The notes: generated from the letters alone by a model not told the origin. 64,000 nucleotides of DNA from DATLGB01 sp963724135 (GCA_963724135.1 CAVRTA010000002.1:62001-126000), one strand, 5' to 3'. Positions 9,497-18,810 are shown, numbered from the stretch's first letter. Program-made: numbers and translations.

Positions 9497-10333
9497 GTGA
9501 AGCGTACGCTGGCGCGGGTGCTCGACTTCCCCGACGAGCTGCGCGAAAGGCTGCTGCTCGAGCCGGAGCCGTTCGACGAGCTGCTGGCGGCCTGGCTCGG
9601 CGCCGTCGCGGCGCGCGAGTGCGGCCCGGAGCAGATCCAGTGGGGCCTCGCGTACCCGTGGGAGCGCCCGCCGCAGTCGTACCTGCTGCGCGACGGCGAG
9701 GTGCTCCCGCCCGACGAGCGCTACGCGCGGGACCGCCACCCGATACTGGCGTTCGGCTCGAACGTGGCCCCGGAGACGCTCGCGCGCAAGTTCGCGCACT
9801 TCACCGAGCCGTCGGACCGCGAGGTGCTGGTGCTCGCGGGCGAGCTGCATGACTTCGACGTGGCCGCGGCCGCCACCGTCGCGATCTACGGCGCCATGCC
9901 GGCGACCCTCTTCTCCAGCCCGGGCGCCAGGGTCCGCGCGGCCGTCCTGTACACGACCGACGCCCAGGCGACCCAGCTGACCTGGTCCGAGCTGAGCTAT
10001 CGCTTCGGCCGGCTCGACGACATCCACCTCGCCGTCGACGACAGCGGCGAGCCGATCACCTGCGTGCTCGTGTACGTCAACCGCTTCGGCGCGTTCGCGC
10101 CTGACGGCGAGCCGGTCGCGCTCGCCGCCGTCCCGGCGCGGGAGCGCCGAGCGCCCGCCCTCACGCAGCGCGAGCTGCTCGACCGCGTCGCAGAGCTGAT
10201 CGGGCTCGCCGGGGCCGACGACGTCGTGCGAGCCGTGCACGACTGTCCCGGCGACCTCTTCCACAGGGTCCGCGCGCACGTGCGCCCGCGCGCGCTCGCC
10301 TTCGACAGCGACCGCTGGACTCCGTACAGCTAA
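9497..10333 (+). CDS. Conserved hypothetical protein, possibly gamma-glutamylcyclotransferase-like
   Basis: A 278-residue soluble protein. The central part has ILAFGSNVAPETLARKF followed by AIYGAMPATLFSSPGARVRAAVLY. The FGSN segment after a hydrophobic strand resembles the substrate-binding YGSN loop of gamma-glutamylcyclotransferase-like folds; I treat this as a fold hint, not a function. The C-terminal part (LTQRELLDRVAELIGL) is helical. Start options are GTG 9497 and GTG 9518; no clear ribosome site favours either. Its stop overlaps the end of the convergent sulfotransferase gene by 4 bases. Confidence 0.6.
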   Translation: MKRTLARVLDFPDELRERLLLEPEPFDELLAAWLGAVAARECGPEQIQWGLAYPWERPPQSYLLRDGEVLPPDERYARDRHPILAFGSNVAPETLARKFAHFTEPSDREVLVLAGELHDFDVAAAATVAIYGAMPATLFSSPGARVRAAVLYTTDAQATQLTWSELSYRFGRLDDIHLAVDDSGEPITCVLVYVNRFGAFAPDGEPVALAAVPARERRAPALTQRELLDRVAELIGLAGADDVVRAVHDCPGDLFHRVRAHVRPRALAFDSDRWTPYS

Positions 10334-11415
10334 CGCGAGACGGCGCGCCGCGCGCGGCCGAGGCCCGCGCGGACCGGCCGGGGAAGGCGCAGCAGCGCCC
10401 GCCGCCCGGCCGACATCCGGATGCCCTCGTCGGCGTCGGACTTGCGCTCGCCGGGCAGCGTCTCCACCGCCATCAGCGTGAACTCGCGCGGGTGGTAGTA
10501 GCGCTCGAAGCGGGGGACGCCGCCGCGCTTCATGAGGTCCAGGTCGGCGAACGAGTCGATGCGCTCCTTGATCTCGTGTCCGCTGGTGATGAAGGCGTCG
10601 CGCGGATTGACCGAATCCAGCACGGCCGGGTCGCTCATCGAGTAGCCGAGGAACTCGGCCAGCCGGCCGACGCGCTTCTCGAGGCTGCGCCGCGCGGGAC
10701 CGTCGAGCGTCTCCGTCCACTTGGAGATCCGCGAGACGTCGAGCGGGTCAGAGACGCGATTGCGGCCCTCGACGACCTCGCGGCCCCCGCGATCGGCCTG
10801 CACCTTGTGGTGCTCGAGCACCTTGTCCGACCACTCCTCGCCCAGCCATCCGAGCAACTCGCGCAGCAGCGGCTCGGGCTGGAGCAGAAGGTCCTCGTAG
10901 CGCAGCATCACCGTGCGGTCGGGGTGGCGCGAGGCCTGGCGCAGCATCTCCCGCGTGTAGCGCTCGAGGTGGCTGGCGGCGCGGTGCTGGGTGAAGCGCC
11001 AGCGGTTGATGTTCGACGCCATCGACCCGCCCGGGTGACGCGTGATCGCGATGAACACCGCGTCCGGGAAGACCCGCGACATCGCGTCCCAGTGCCACAT
11101 GTGCAGCGGGGTCTTCTCGCCCCAGCGGCGCTTTCCGTGCGTCTGGACGTAGCGCTGGAAGATCGAGTCGTAGAACGCGCCGAGCGCCGCGTCTAGCTCC
11201 TCGTCGCTCCAGCCCAGCCGCTTGGCCCAGTTGCGGCCGGTCCACTTGAACGGGATGAACTTGTGCGCCTTGTAGGCGCGCATGAAGCCGGTCTCGGGCG
11301 GGATGGCGATCGCGTCGTGGCTGTCCAGCACCAGCCGCAGCAGCGTGGTGCCGGTGCCCATCGCTCCCATGACGAAGATCGGCCCCTTCCCCGGGGCGGG
11401 TTCAATCGCGCTCAT
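10330..11415 (-). CDS. PAPS-dependent sulfotransferase family protein
   Basis: A 361-residue sulfotransferase. The 5'-phosphosulfate loop is PIFVMGAMGTGTTLLRLVLD (residues ~12-31). It differs from the usual GxPRSGTT in having GAMGTGTT, so Arg-Ser is replaced by Gly-Thr. The 3'-phosphate motif is FIAITRHPGGSMASNI and a later segment is VMLRYEDLLLQPEPLLREL. WGEKTPLHMWHWDAM is the conserved GEKTP segment of the Sulfotransfer_3 branch. The acceptor is unknown (a lipid, sugar or peptide is possible). It lies between two convergent or co-oriented genes with no sulfate-activation genes nearby. Confidence 0.83.
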   Translation of the reverse strand: MSAIEPAPGKGPIFVMGAMGTGTTLLRLVLDSHDAIAIPPETGFMRAYKAHKFIPFKWTGRNWAKRLGWSDEELDAALGAFYDSIFQRYVQTHGKRRWGEKTPLHMWHWDAMSRVFPDAVFIAITRHPGGSMASNINRWRFTQHRAASHLERYTREMLRQASRHPDRTVMLRYEDLLLQPEPLLRELLGWLGEEWSDKVLEHHKVQADRGGREVVEGRNRVSDPLDVSRISKWTETLDGPARRSLEKRVGRLAEFLGYSMSDPAVLDSVNPRDAFITSGHEIKERIDSFADLDLMKRGGVPRFERYYHPREFTLMAVETLPGERKSDADEGIRMSAGRRALLRLPRPVRAGLGRARRAVSR

Positions 11416-11428
11416 GCGGCGCCCGAGT

Positions 11429-12313
11429 CTATGGTCGCCACTTCGCGATGAAGCGCGTCAGCGTCTCGCCGACCGCGTTCACGCTCCTTCGAGACAGCTT
11501 GTCCATCCCGTCCTCGAGGCTGTGGCCGGGGTAGTTCCAGTCGATCAGGTCGACCGCCGGGATGCCGGCGCGCAGGAACGGCGTGTGGTCGTCGGTGATG
11601 CTCGGGCCGTCGCCGTCCGGGAACTGCCTGCGCGCACCGACAGCGAGCGCGGCCGCCCGCACCTCCGCCCACAGCTCCGGTGTCGACGTGCCCTCTCGCG
11701 GCAGCCGCAGCCCCTTCCCGGCCACGTAGTCGAGCAGCACCAACGCGGCCACCCCGCCCTCGTGCGCCTCAACGTACGCGCGCGAGCCCCGCAGCCCGGT
11801 GCTGTAGAAGTCCTCCTGCTCCTCGGGCAGCCCATCGGGTGGCTCCTCGCCGTCGAAGAGCACGAAGCGCAGCTCGGGCGCGCCCGCTGGTCGTGGCCGG
11901 CGCGCTGCCTGGCGCGCGAGCTGCACGACGATCGCCGTCCCCGCCGCACCGTTGTTGGCGCCGACGAACCCCTTCGGCTCGTTCAGCGTGTCGTAGTGCG
12001 CGCCGACGACCAGCGCAGGCTTCGAGCCCGGTACGACCCCGACGACGTTGCGCAGGCGCGGCCAGTCTGGGACCGGTTCGAAGCGCCCGTCCGGAAGCAG
12101 TCGCCGCAGCCGCAGCGCCAGCCGCCGCAGCTGTGCCGAGCCCGCCGGTCGCTGGCCGACTGCGACCTGGCGCTCGATCAAGCGCCATGCCTTGTCCTCG
12201 TCGAAGCGGTCGACACGGATCGCGGCGGCGCGGCCCGGCGCGGCGTTGGCGCCACCGTCGCCACCGCACGCGGTGATCGCGACAATCAGCGGAACGATGA
12301 GGATGCGGCGCAT
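11429..12313 (-). CDS. M28-family zinc aminopeptidase, lipoprotein
   Basis: A 294-residue exported metallopeptidase. Starting at ATG 12313, the signal peptide MRRILIVPLIVAITACGG ends in a lipobox (ITAC), so the protein should be lipid-anchored. M28 zinc ligands are visible: VVGAHYDTLNEP (His and Asp), LRFVLFDGEEPP (the Glu pair) and ITDDHTPFLRAGIPAVDL (His near the end). Aminopeptidase or glutaminyl-cyclase-like activity fits the family. Its start codon is 7 bases from the start of the divergent lipoprotein gene. Confidence 0.86.
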   Translation of the reverse strand: MRRILIVPLIVAITACGGDGGANAAPGRAAAIRVDRFDEDKAWRLIERQVAVGQRPAGSAQLRRLALRLRRLLPDGRFEPVPDWPRLRNVVGVVPGSKPALVVGAHYDTLNEPKGFVGANNGAAGTAIVVQLARQAARRPRPAGAPELRFVLFDGEEPPDGLPEEQEDFYSTGLRGSRAYVEAHEGGVAALVLLDYVAGKGLRLPREGTSTPELWAEVRAAALAVGARRQFPDGDGPSITDDHTPFLRAGIPAVDLIDWNYPGHSLEDGMDKLSRRSVNAVGETLTRFIAKWRP

Positions 12314-12320
12314 CGCACCC

Positions 12321-12809
12321 ATGATGGCGATGGTAATCGCCGCCTGTGGCAGCCCGGAGGTGGTGCCGTTCGGCAACGGCCCCCGTTACCGGCCGCCGGC
12401 GGGGGCCAATGCCGCTCCCGGCCTGAGCTGCGGCGACCACCGCGCCCGCCACTGGGCGCACATCGAGCTGTTCGCCGACGGCAAGGGCGTGCTGGTGCCC
12501 GCCGGCATCGGCGTCGCCGCGCCCCGGCGCGACGGCGCCTACGTCACCGGCGGCCGCTGCCGCTTCCCGATCTACACCGAGGAGCCGACCGGCCTGATCG
12601 GCCTTGCGCGTGACGACCTGACGCTCGGCGACCTGTTCGCCGTCTGGGGCCGCCCGCTTGCGCGCGACAGCGTCATCCACGTCGGGGGCGAGCGCTGGGA
12701 CGGGGCCACCGCGGACGTCCCGCTGCGCCCACACGCGCAGATCGTGGTCCAGGACGGGGAGCCCTTCGTCGAACCCCACGCTCATTACGCCTTTCCTCCC
12801 GGCCGATGA
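12321..12809 (+). CDS. Putative lipoprotein of unknown function
   Basis: A 162-residue protein beginning MMAMVIAACGSPEVV, a very short signal with a lipobox-like VIAAC. The mature part has one clear segment, HIELFADGKGVLVPAGIGV, followed by YVTGGRCRFPIYTEEPTGL. It ends with a His-rich VEPHAHYAFPPGR, which suggests metal contact. I do not recognise a family with confidence. It is divergent from the M28 peptidase gene with 7 bases between start codons. Confidence 0.65.
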   Translation: MMAMVIAACGSPEVVPFGNGPRYRPPAGANAAPGLSCGDHRARHWAHIELFADGKGVLVPAGIGVAAPRRDGAYVTGGRCRFPIYTEEPTGLIGLARDDLTLGDLFAVWGRPLARDSVIHVGGERWDGATADVPLRPHAQIVVQDGEPFVEPHAHYAFPPGR

Positions 12810-12854
12810 TTGCCTCAGCCGGTTGTTAGGTAACCCGACTAGGATCGCCCTCGT

Positions 12855-13883
12855 ATGCCCGCCAGCACGCCCCAGTTCAAAGACGAGATAGCGCCGTTCG
12901 CGCGGGCCAGCCTCCCGCTCAGCATCCTCGACCTGCTGACGTCCGTCGTCCCGTACATCGCGCTGATGGCGCTCCAGATCGTCATGCTCAACCACGGCGC
13001 CCCGTACTGGCAGGTCCTGCTGCTGGTGCCGCTGACGGCGGGCTTTTTGCTGCGCAGCTACATCGTCTTCCACGACTGCACGCACGGGTCGTTCATGCCG
13101 ACCAAGCGCGGGAACCACATCGTCGGCGCGATCGTCGGGGTCATGGTCTTCACGCCCTTCCAGACCTGGCGCCACAGCCACGCCGTCCACCACGCGACCG
13201 CGGGCGATCTCGACCGCCGCGGCACGGGCGACGTCCCGACGATGACGGTCCACGAGTACCTCGATGCTCCGCCGGCGGTCCGCGCGGGCTACCGGACCTT
13301 CCGCAACCCGCTCGTCATGTTCGGCCTCGGCTGGCTGTGGGGGCTCGTGATCCAGCCGCGGATCGTGGGCTCTGAGGCACGCCCGCGCCTGAAGCGGTCC
13401 ACCTGGGTGACCAACGTCGTCCTCGTGCTCGTCGTCACGGCCATGTGCATCACCCTCGGGTGGGACGACTTCCTGCTGGCGCAGGCCCCGGCCGCCGCGC
13501 TCGCAGGGGCCGCGGGCGTCTTCCTCTTCTACGTCCAGCACCAGTTCGAGGACACCTACTGGGAGTCCGGCGAGTCCTGGACCTACGCCGACGCCGCGCT
13601 GCGTGGCAGCTCGTACCTCAAGCTCCCGCAGCCGTTCCAGTGGTTCACCGGCAACATCGGCCTGCACCACGTCCACCATCTGTCGGCGAAGGTGCCCAAC
13701 TACCGCCTGCAGGCAGCACACGACGCGCTGCCGGTCTTCAAGGACGTCCCGGTGCTCACGTTCCGGGACGGCGTCAAGGCGTCGCGCCTGAAGGTGTGGT
13801 CACCCGAGGAGCGCCGACTGCTCACCTGGTCCGAGGTGCGGGCGCTGCGCCGCAACCCGGTCCCCGCGCCCGCTGCGAGCTGA
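12855..13883 (+). CDS. Membrane fatty acid desaturase
   Basis: A 342-residue integral membrane di-iron desaturase that introduces a double bond into acyl chains. All three histidine boxes are present: HDCTHGS (~residue 73), WRHSHAVHH (~107) and HHVHHLSAKVPNY (~272). They are separated by hydrophobic membrane segments, in the spacing usual for the delta-12/omega-3-type family. The short upstream gap (12810-12854) has a TAGGAT -10-like hexamer at 12839-12844. It converges on the secreted repeat-protein gene with 7 bases between stops. Confidence 0.88.
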   Translation: MPASTPQFKDEIAPFARASLPLSILDLLTSVVPYIALMALQIVMLNHGAPYWQVLLLVPLTAGFLLRSYIVFHDCTHGSFMPTKRGNHIVGAIVGVMVFTPFQTWRHSHAVHHATAGDLDRRGTGDVPTMTVHEYLDAPPAVRAGYRTFRNPLVMFGLGWLWGLVIQPRIVGSEARPRLKRSTWVTNVVLVLVVTAMCITLGWDDFLLAQAPAAALAGAAGVFLFYVQHQFEDTYWESGESWTYADAALRGSSYLKLPQPFQWFTGNIGLHHVHHLSAKVPNYRLQAAHDALPVFKDVPVLTFRDGVKASRLKVWSPEERRLLTWSEVRALRRNPVPAPAAS

Positions 13884-13890
13884 GCCCGGG

Positions 13891-15777
13891 CTACCACATC
13901 CCGGCGAGGCTGTACTCGACCTTGCGGGATACCCCGTAGTCGACCGGCGAGCCGGTGTTGGTGCCGCCCGTGAGCTGCGTGCGCGCGCCGTAGTCCGCGA
14001 TCTTGCCCCGGCCGTCGAGCGTCAGGTAGATGCCGTTCTTGTTGCCGCCCCTGACGAGGAAGTCGCTAACGCCGCCCTTGATGCCGATGAAGATGGTCGT
14101 GCGATTCTGGGCGAAGTTGTAGTCGACGTTGCCGAAGGGCGTTATCGGGGTGCGGCCGCTGAGCTCCGCCGACACAGACTCGCAGTTGGCCGAGAGTCCG
14201 AGGTTCGCCGGCACCTCACCGAGCTGGATCGGGATCGTGGTCGAGAACTTGACCCCTTTGAGGGCCGGCGGGCACGAGTACCCCGGTGGCATGTCGCCGG
14301 GGTCGTCCTCGGCCGCGCTCGTCCCGCCGGGGCCCGCGCAGTCGTCCTTGACGGAGTCCTCCTGGCTGGTCCAGCCCTCCGCGACATCGACGACGTAGGC
14401 GTCGTACGCCCCCCAGATCACGTCGGCGATCGCGTGCACAGGCGCCTGGCTACCGGCCGGGTGCGCGATGTTGGCCGCGACCCCAGTCGCATAGGTGTAG
14501 AGGTCGGCGGCGTACGTCCGCGCGGTCGCGTACGAGTCGTTCGCGATCGCCAGCCAGTTCGCGTGGGCCTCGCTCAGGACCGGGACGCACTGGCTGCGGC
14601 GGCACTGGAGCGCCTGGTCGTTGGGGAGGCCTTGACAGTCCTGTTGGATCTGCAGGTAGCGGGCGCCGAACTGCTCCATCACGCCGAGCATGCGGCCGTG
14701 ATTCGCCACCAGCTTGTCCTCGAGCTCCTTGAACTCGGGCCGCTGCGTCTGCCACTGCGTGATCAGCGCCCAGATGTTCAGGGTGCGCGCTACCCGGTAG
14801 CGATCCGTGACCTGCGCGTGGAACTCGGCGCTGGTCGTGCCCGAGGCGGTTCCCTCGGCGAGCGCTCGCTGATTCGCCGCTTCCGAGGCCGCCGTCAGCG
14901 CCTGGTTGCTCGCGATCCCGTCGTCCGGGGTCTGGGGGAGCCGCAGGTTCGGGAGCTGCATCGGTACGCCCTCGGAGAGGTCGAGGGCTTTGCCCGCCTG
15001 CGGGTATGAGCTCGACGCCGCCGCGAGGGGGCGTTGGTTGCGCCGCTTGCTGGCGATCAGCGGCGCGACGGCAGCACCCGTATGGCCCGAGCACAGCTGG
15101 GCGACCGCCAGGTTCCATTGCGCCTCCGCGAGCAGCGGCTCGCGCCGGACCGCCGCCTTCAGTGCCGGGATCGCGTCGCCGTAGCGGCGCAGCGCGATCA
15201 GTGCGTACCCGCGATTGTTGAACAGCAGCGCCTTCAGGTCGATCGCCATCGGTGCGTTGCGCGGGAAGCGCAGCCGCTCGGCGGCCTTGAGCAGGGCGAG
15301 CGCTTCGCGCGGCTGTCCGAGACCGGTGAGGACGACGCTCGCATTGATCAGGTGACGCGGATCTCGAGGCTCGCGCTCGTGTGCGGCCAGCGCCGCCGCG
15401 AGCGTGGCCCCCGGCGCTCCCCCGACCATCCCGTGGATGCCGATTGCCTCTGCCCGCCTGCGCTTGCGCGCCGCGCGGTCGAGCTTGGCCACCGCCTTGC
15501 GGCCGCCCTTCGCCCGCGTCTTGAGCACCTGCTCGGCCGTCCTGACGGCGGCCCGGAGCCGGGGCGAGCCGGGCTGGCGGACGCCCTGGCAGACGCTGGG
15601 CCGCATAACGCGCAGCGCGGCTTTCGCCTCGGCCGGGCTGGGGACGCCGTTGATGTCCTGGAGCGTGATGATCGGCGGATCGGCCGCGCGCGCGGGAGCG
15701 ATGCCGGTCAGCAGGCATGCCGCTGCTGCGACGAGGGCCGCGCGCCCGACAGTCAGGCTCCGGCTGGTCATCTGCAT
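13891..15777 (-). CDS. Large secreted protein with TPR-like N-terminal half, unknown function
   Basis: A 628-residue exported protein. The signal peptide is MQMTSRSLTVGRAALVAAAA followed by CLLTGIAPARAA. Residues ~40-220 are helical and TPR-like (INASVVLTGLGQPREALAL, NRGYALIALRRYGDAIPAL and EAQWNLAVAQLCSGH look like consecutive repeats). Residues ~280-470 are helical with four cysteines (QQDCQGLPNDQALQCRRSQC). The last ~130 residues are beta-rich (FSTTIPIQLGEVPANLGLS, DYNFAQNRTTIFIGIKGG) and look like a C-terminal sandwich. I do not recognise it as a named family. It is divergent from fahA with 18 bases between start codons. Confidence 0.72.
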   Translation of the reverse strand: MQMTSRSLTVGRAALVAAAACLLTGIAPARAADPPIITLQDINGVPSPAEAKAALRVMRPSVCQGVRQPGSPRLRAAVRTAEQVLKTRAKGGRKAVAKLDRAARKRRRAEAIGIHGMVGGAPGATLAAALAAHEREPRDPRHLINASVVLTGLGQPREALALLKAAERLRFPRNAPMAIDLKALLFNNRGYALIALRRYGDAIPALKAAVRREPLLAEAQWNLAVAQLCSGHTGAAVAPLIASKRRNQRPLAAASSSYPQAGKALDLSEGVPMQLPNLRLPQTPDDGIASNQALTAASEAANQRALAEGTASGTTSAEFHAQVTDRYRVARTLNIWALITQWQTQRPEFKELEDKLVANHGRMLGVMEQFGARYLQIQQDCQGLPNDQALQCRRSQCVPVLSEAHANWLAIANDSYATARTYAADLYTYATGVAANIAHPAGSQAPVHAIADVIWGAYDAYVVDVAEGWTSQEDSVKDDCAGPGGTSAAEDDPGDMPPGYSCPPALKGVKFSTTIPIQLGEVPANLGLSANCESVSAELSGRTPITPFGNVDYNFAQNRTTIFIGIKGGVSDFLVRGGNKNGIYLTLDGRGKIADYGARTQLTGGTNTGSPVDYGVSRKVEYSLAGMW

Positions 15778-15795
15778 CGTGCATGATTGCGGATC

Positions 15796-16866
15796 GTGAG
15801 GACCTGGGTCGCCGGCGCGGACGAGTCGGGCTTCGGCCTCGAGAACCTCCCGTACGGAATCGTCCGCCGTGCCGGCGAGCCGCCGCGGCCGGCCGTCCGG
15901 ATCGGGGACTTTGCGCTCGAGCTCGCCCACGTGCTCGACGGCGACGCGTTCAGCGCGCCGAACCTCAACGCGTTCCTCGGACTCGGCCCGATCGCGTGGG
16001 CGGACGTGCGCCGGCGCCTGCGCGCGCTGCTGACCGACCGCCCCGCCGCCGAGCCGTGGCTCGTACCGCTCTCGACCCTTGATGTGCTGCTGCCGATCGA
16101 GCCCGGCGACTACGTCGACTTCTACGCCTCGCTCGAGCACGCGACCAACGTCGGCAAGCGCTTTCGCCCGGATGATCCGCTGCCGCCGGCGTGGCGGCAC
16201 CTGCCGATCGCCTATCACGGCCGCTCCGGGTCGGTCGTCGTCTCCGGCACCCCGATCGAGCGGCCCAGCGGCCTGCGGGGACCCGGCGACTTCGGCCCGG
16301 AGCGCGAGCTCGACTTCGAGCTCGAGCTCGGGATCGTCACCGGCCACCGCGACCCGTTCGGCGTCGTGCTGCTCAACGACTGGAGCGCGCGTGAGATCCA
16401 GCGCTTCGAGTACGTCCCCCTCGGCCCGTTCCTGGGCAAGTCGTTCGCGACGTCGATCTCCCCGTGGGTCGTCCCGCTCGACGCGCTGCCGCTCACCGAC
16501 GCGCCGGCGCAGGATCCTCCCCCGGTCGATTACCTCGGCCGGGGCGAGCCGTGGGCGCTCGACATCGAGCTCGAGGCCGAGGTCAACGGAGAGGTCATCT
16601 CGCGCACGAACGCGCGCGAGCTGTACTGGACGATCGACCAGATGGCCGCCCACATCACGGTCAACGGCGCCGAGCTGCGCGCGGGCGACCTGTTCGGGAC
16701 CGGGACCATCTCGAGTCCGGGCAACCCGGGCTGCCTGCTCGAGCGCGACGGACCGTTCCTGGCGGACGGCGACGAGGTCGTCCTGCGCGGGCGCGCGGGA
16801 GAGGTGTCGCTGGGGGAGGTGACCGGCGTGATCGGGCGCCCCGAATCGATACCGTCCGCCGTGTGA
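15796..16866 (+). CDS. fahA: Fumarylacetoacetase
   Basis: Hydrolyses fumarylacetoacetate to fumarate and acetoacetate, the last step of tyrosine/homogentisate breakdown. The fold is shown by DYVDFYASLEHATNVGKRFR, PIAYHGRSGSVVVSG (with the catalytic His region), ERELDFELELGIVTG (metal ligands), LLNDWSAREIQRFEYVPLGP and FLGKSFATSISPWVVPLDAL. The GTG at 15796 gives 356 residues, slightly shorter than the ~400-420 of well-known members; a TTG at 15787 is also possible. Its TGA overlaps the start of the downstream phosphoesterase. No other homogentisate-pathway gene is in the window. Confidence 0.88.
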   Translation: MRTWVAGADESGFGLENLPYGIVRRAGEPPRPAVRIGDFALELAHVLDGDAFSAPNLNAFLGLGPIAWADVRRRLRALLTDRPAAEPWLVPLSTLDVLLPIEPGDYVDFYASLEHATNVGKRFRPDDPLPPAWRHLPIAYHGRSGSVVVSGTPIERPSGLRGPGDFGPERELDFELELGIVTGHRDPFGVVLLNDWSAREIQRFEYVPLGPFLGKSFATSISPWVVPLDALPLTDAPAQDPPPVDYLGRGEPWALDIELEAEVNGEVISRTNARELYWTIDQMAAHITVNGAELRAGDLFGTGTISSPGNPGCLLERDGPFLADGDEVVLRGRAGEVSLGEVTGVIGRPESIPSAV

Positions 16867-18323
16867 CGGACATCCGCGACCCCGAGGTCGCCGAAGGCCT
16901 CCCGCACGACGAGCTGCTGCGCCGCCGCGAGTTCCTGCAGCGCACCGCGATGACGGCCGGGCTGGCGGGGATGGCGGGCGCGCTCGGCCCGGACACGCTG
17001 GTCGCGGAGGCCGCGCGGCGCCAGCGCCGGAGCTACCTGCCGTCGCCGCGCAACATGCCGGTCGACACGATCGTCGTGATCATGATGGAGAACCGGTCGT
17101 TCGACCACTACCTCGGCTTCCTGCCCAAAGCCGACGGGCACCAGCAGGGCCTCGTCTACGCCGACGGCGCCGGCCAGGCGCACCCGACACACCGGCTCAC
17201 GCCCGACTGGCAGGGCTGCGGCCACCTCGACCCCGACCACTCATGGGACGGCGGCCGCGTCCAGCTCAACGGCGGCGCCTGCGACGGGTGGCTCAAGCCC
17301 GGGTCCAACAACGACGACTTCGCGCTCGGCTACTACGCCGAGGGCGACCTCGGCTTCATCCAGGACGCCGCCAAGCAGTCGACTGCGTTCGACCGCTTCT
17401 TCTGCTCGATCATGGCGTCGACGTTCCCCAACCGCGAGTACATGCACGCGGCGCAGTCCTACGGGCAGACCGGCAACTACATCCCGGCCGAGGAGATGGG
17501 GTTCCCGTTCGAGACCACGATCTGGGCAGCGCTCCAGCGGGCGGGGATCTCGCACCAGTACTTCTACTCCGACATCCCGGCGTCGGCGCTGTGGGGTCAG
17601 GAGGCGCTCGGGATCTCGAGCCCGGTGTCCGTCTTTTATGAGCAGGCCGCCGCGGGGACGCTCCCGCACGTCTCGTTCGTGGACCCGAACTTCGGCGCCA
17701 TAGTCGGCGAGGGCGCCGGCACGTCGGGCGACGAGCATCCGCACGGCGACGTGCGCGTCGGGCAGGCGTTCATGGCCGACGTCTGCCACGCGTTCATGGA
17801 GTCGCCGCAGTACAAGCGCGGCGCGCTGTTCATCACCTACGACGAGTGGGGCGGGTTCTTCGACCACGTCCGACCGCGACGCGTCCCGGACCCCCTCAAC
17901 AACGCGGACATCAACAAGGACTACGGGCTGATGGGGTTCCGCATTCCGGTCGTCGGGCTGTCGCCGTACCTGCGCCGCGGCCACGTCGATCACTCCGTCT
18001 ACGGGTTCGAGTCGATCCTGAAGATGATCGAGTACCGCTTCGGCCTCAAGCCGCTCACGCGCCGCGACGCGTACGCGCGCAACATCGCGCGCGCGTTCGA
18101 CTGGCGCGGCAAGCCACGCACTCCGCCGGAGCTGCCCACGCCGGCCGACGTGGTCGGGATGCCGTGCCCTCCCGGCGGCGCGGAGCAGGTGCAGCGCCCG
18201 AAGGACCACGACTTCGTGGCGCTGCTGAAGTCCGGCTATCTCGACGCGCTCGGCTTCGAGGTGACCGGCGAGAGCGCCTTCCGCTACCCGGACTCGATCC
18301 GGCGCGGTCTGCTTGAGTCATGA
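16863..18323 (+). CDS. Tat-exported phosphoesterase (phospholipase C / acid phosphatase family)
   Basis: A 486-residue enzyme of the PLC/AcpA phosphoesterase superfamily. The N-terminus carries a twin-arginine signal (LLRRREFLQRTAMTAGLAGM). The active-site head is TIVVIMMENRSFDHYLGFLP (Glu-Asn-Arg-Ser-Phe-Asp-His). Later come IMASTFPNREYMHAAQSYG, HVSFVDPNFG, EHPHGDVRVGQAFM, LFITYDEWGGFFDHV (metal-binding Asp/Glu/His) and FRIPVVGLSPYLRRG. The substrate could be phospholipid or another phosphomono/diester. GTG start overlapping the fahA stop; it is followed by an overlapping RTX-protein gene. Confidence 0.88.
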   Translation: MTDIRDPEVAEGLPHDELLRRREFLQRTAMTAGLAGMAGALGPDTLVAEAARRQRRSYLPSPRNMPVDTIVVIMMENRSFDHYLGFLPKADGHQQGLVYADGAGQAHPTHRLTPDWQGCGHLDPDHSWDGGRVQLNGGACDGWLKPGSNNDDFALGYYAEGDLGFIQDAAKQSTAFDRFFCSIMASTFPNREYMHAAQSYGQTGNYIPAEEMGFPFETTIWAALQRAGISHQYFYSDIPASALWGQEALGISSPVSVFYEQAAAGTLPHVSFVDPNFGAIVGEGAGTSGDEHPHGDVRVGQAFMADVCHAFMESPQYKRGALFITYDEWGGFFDHVRPRRVPDPLNNADINKDYGLMGFRIPVVGLSPYLRRGHVDHSVYGFESILKMIEYRFGLKPLTRRDAYARNIARAFDWRGKPRTPPELPTPADVVGMPCPPGGAEQVQRPKDHDFVALLKSGYLDALGFEVTGESAFRYPDSIRRGLLES

Positions 18324-18730
18324 GGCTGCTCGCGCTCGCCCTGACGCTGGCGCTGGTGGGCGCCGCCGTCGCCGGGGCGGTCACGAAGGTGGGCGGCAAG
18401 CGCGGTGACCGACTCACCGGCGGCAAGCGCGCCGACCGGCTCGCCGGGCGCGGCGGCAACGACGACCTCTACGGCCGCGGCGGCCGGGACCGCATCAAGG
18501 GAGGCAGCGGTGACGACTTCCTGATCGGCGGCACAGGCGGCGACACCCTGCGCGGCGGCATCGGCTACGACGTCTTCAGCGGCGGTCCCGGCAACGACGT
18601 CATCCACGCCCGCGACGGCGCCGAGGACGCGATCGACTGCGGCTTCGGCAACGACGTCGCCATCGTCGACGCAACCGAGGACGGCGTCCTCGACTGCGAG
18701 CAGGTCCAGCGCCCGGAAGGCGCCCCCTAG
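18320..18730 (+). CDS. Small secreted RTX-type calcium-binding protein
   Basis: A 136-residue protein with a signal peptide (MRLLALALTLALVGAAVAGA) and about five glycine-rich RTX-like nonapeptide repeats (GRGGNDDLYGRGGRDRIKGG, GSGDDFLIGGTGGDTLRGG, GGPGNDVIHA). The C-terminus DCGFGNDVAIVD...VLDCEQV holds two cysteines, a tail also found in the second RTX protein of this window. Calcium binding to a parallel beta-roll is expected. Export is probably through Sec, since no type I secretion genes are nearby. It overlaps the phosphoesterase stop (ATGA). Confidence 0.85.
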   Translation: MRLLALALTLALVGAAVAGAVTKVGGKRGDRLTGGKRADRLAGRGGNDDLYGRGGRDRIKGGSGDDFLIGGTGGDTLRGGIGYDVFSGGPGNDVIHARDGAEDAIDCGFGNDVAIVDATEDGVLDCEQVQRPEGAP

Positions 18731-18762
18731 CTTCACTAAAGGGTCCGTCCCTTTTGTGAAGC
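18730..18762. repeat. Palindromic repeat, copy 1 (possible REP-type element or terminator)
   Basis: Arms 18730-18743 and 18749-18762 match at 13 of 14 positions around the loop TCCGT. The core is AAAGGG...CCCTTTTGTG. It begins at the last base of the RTX gene's stop, so it could end that transcript. A related palindrome with the same AAAAGGGAC/GTCCCTTTT core lies inside the recD gene at 19551-19579, which argues for a dispersed repeat family rather than only a terminator. Confidence 0.6.
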
Positions 18763-18810
18763 GCTTCTGTGAGGTGCGGCGAAACCTGGGGGCCCGCGAC
18801 TATTAGTGGT

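Noticed and set aside
13891..16653. 920-residue version of the secreted repeat protein
   Set aside because: Residues upstream of 15777 are antisense to fahA; the ATG at 15777 starts a clean signal peptide.
16464..16863. Extended N-terminus of the phosphoesterase back to 16464
   Set aside because: The extension is a shadow of fahA; the GTG at 16863 gives a twin-arginine signal at the right place.
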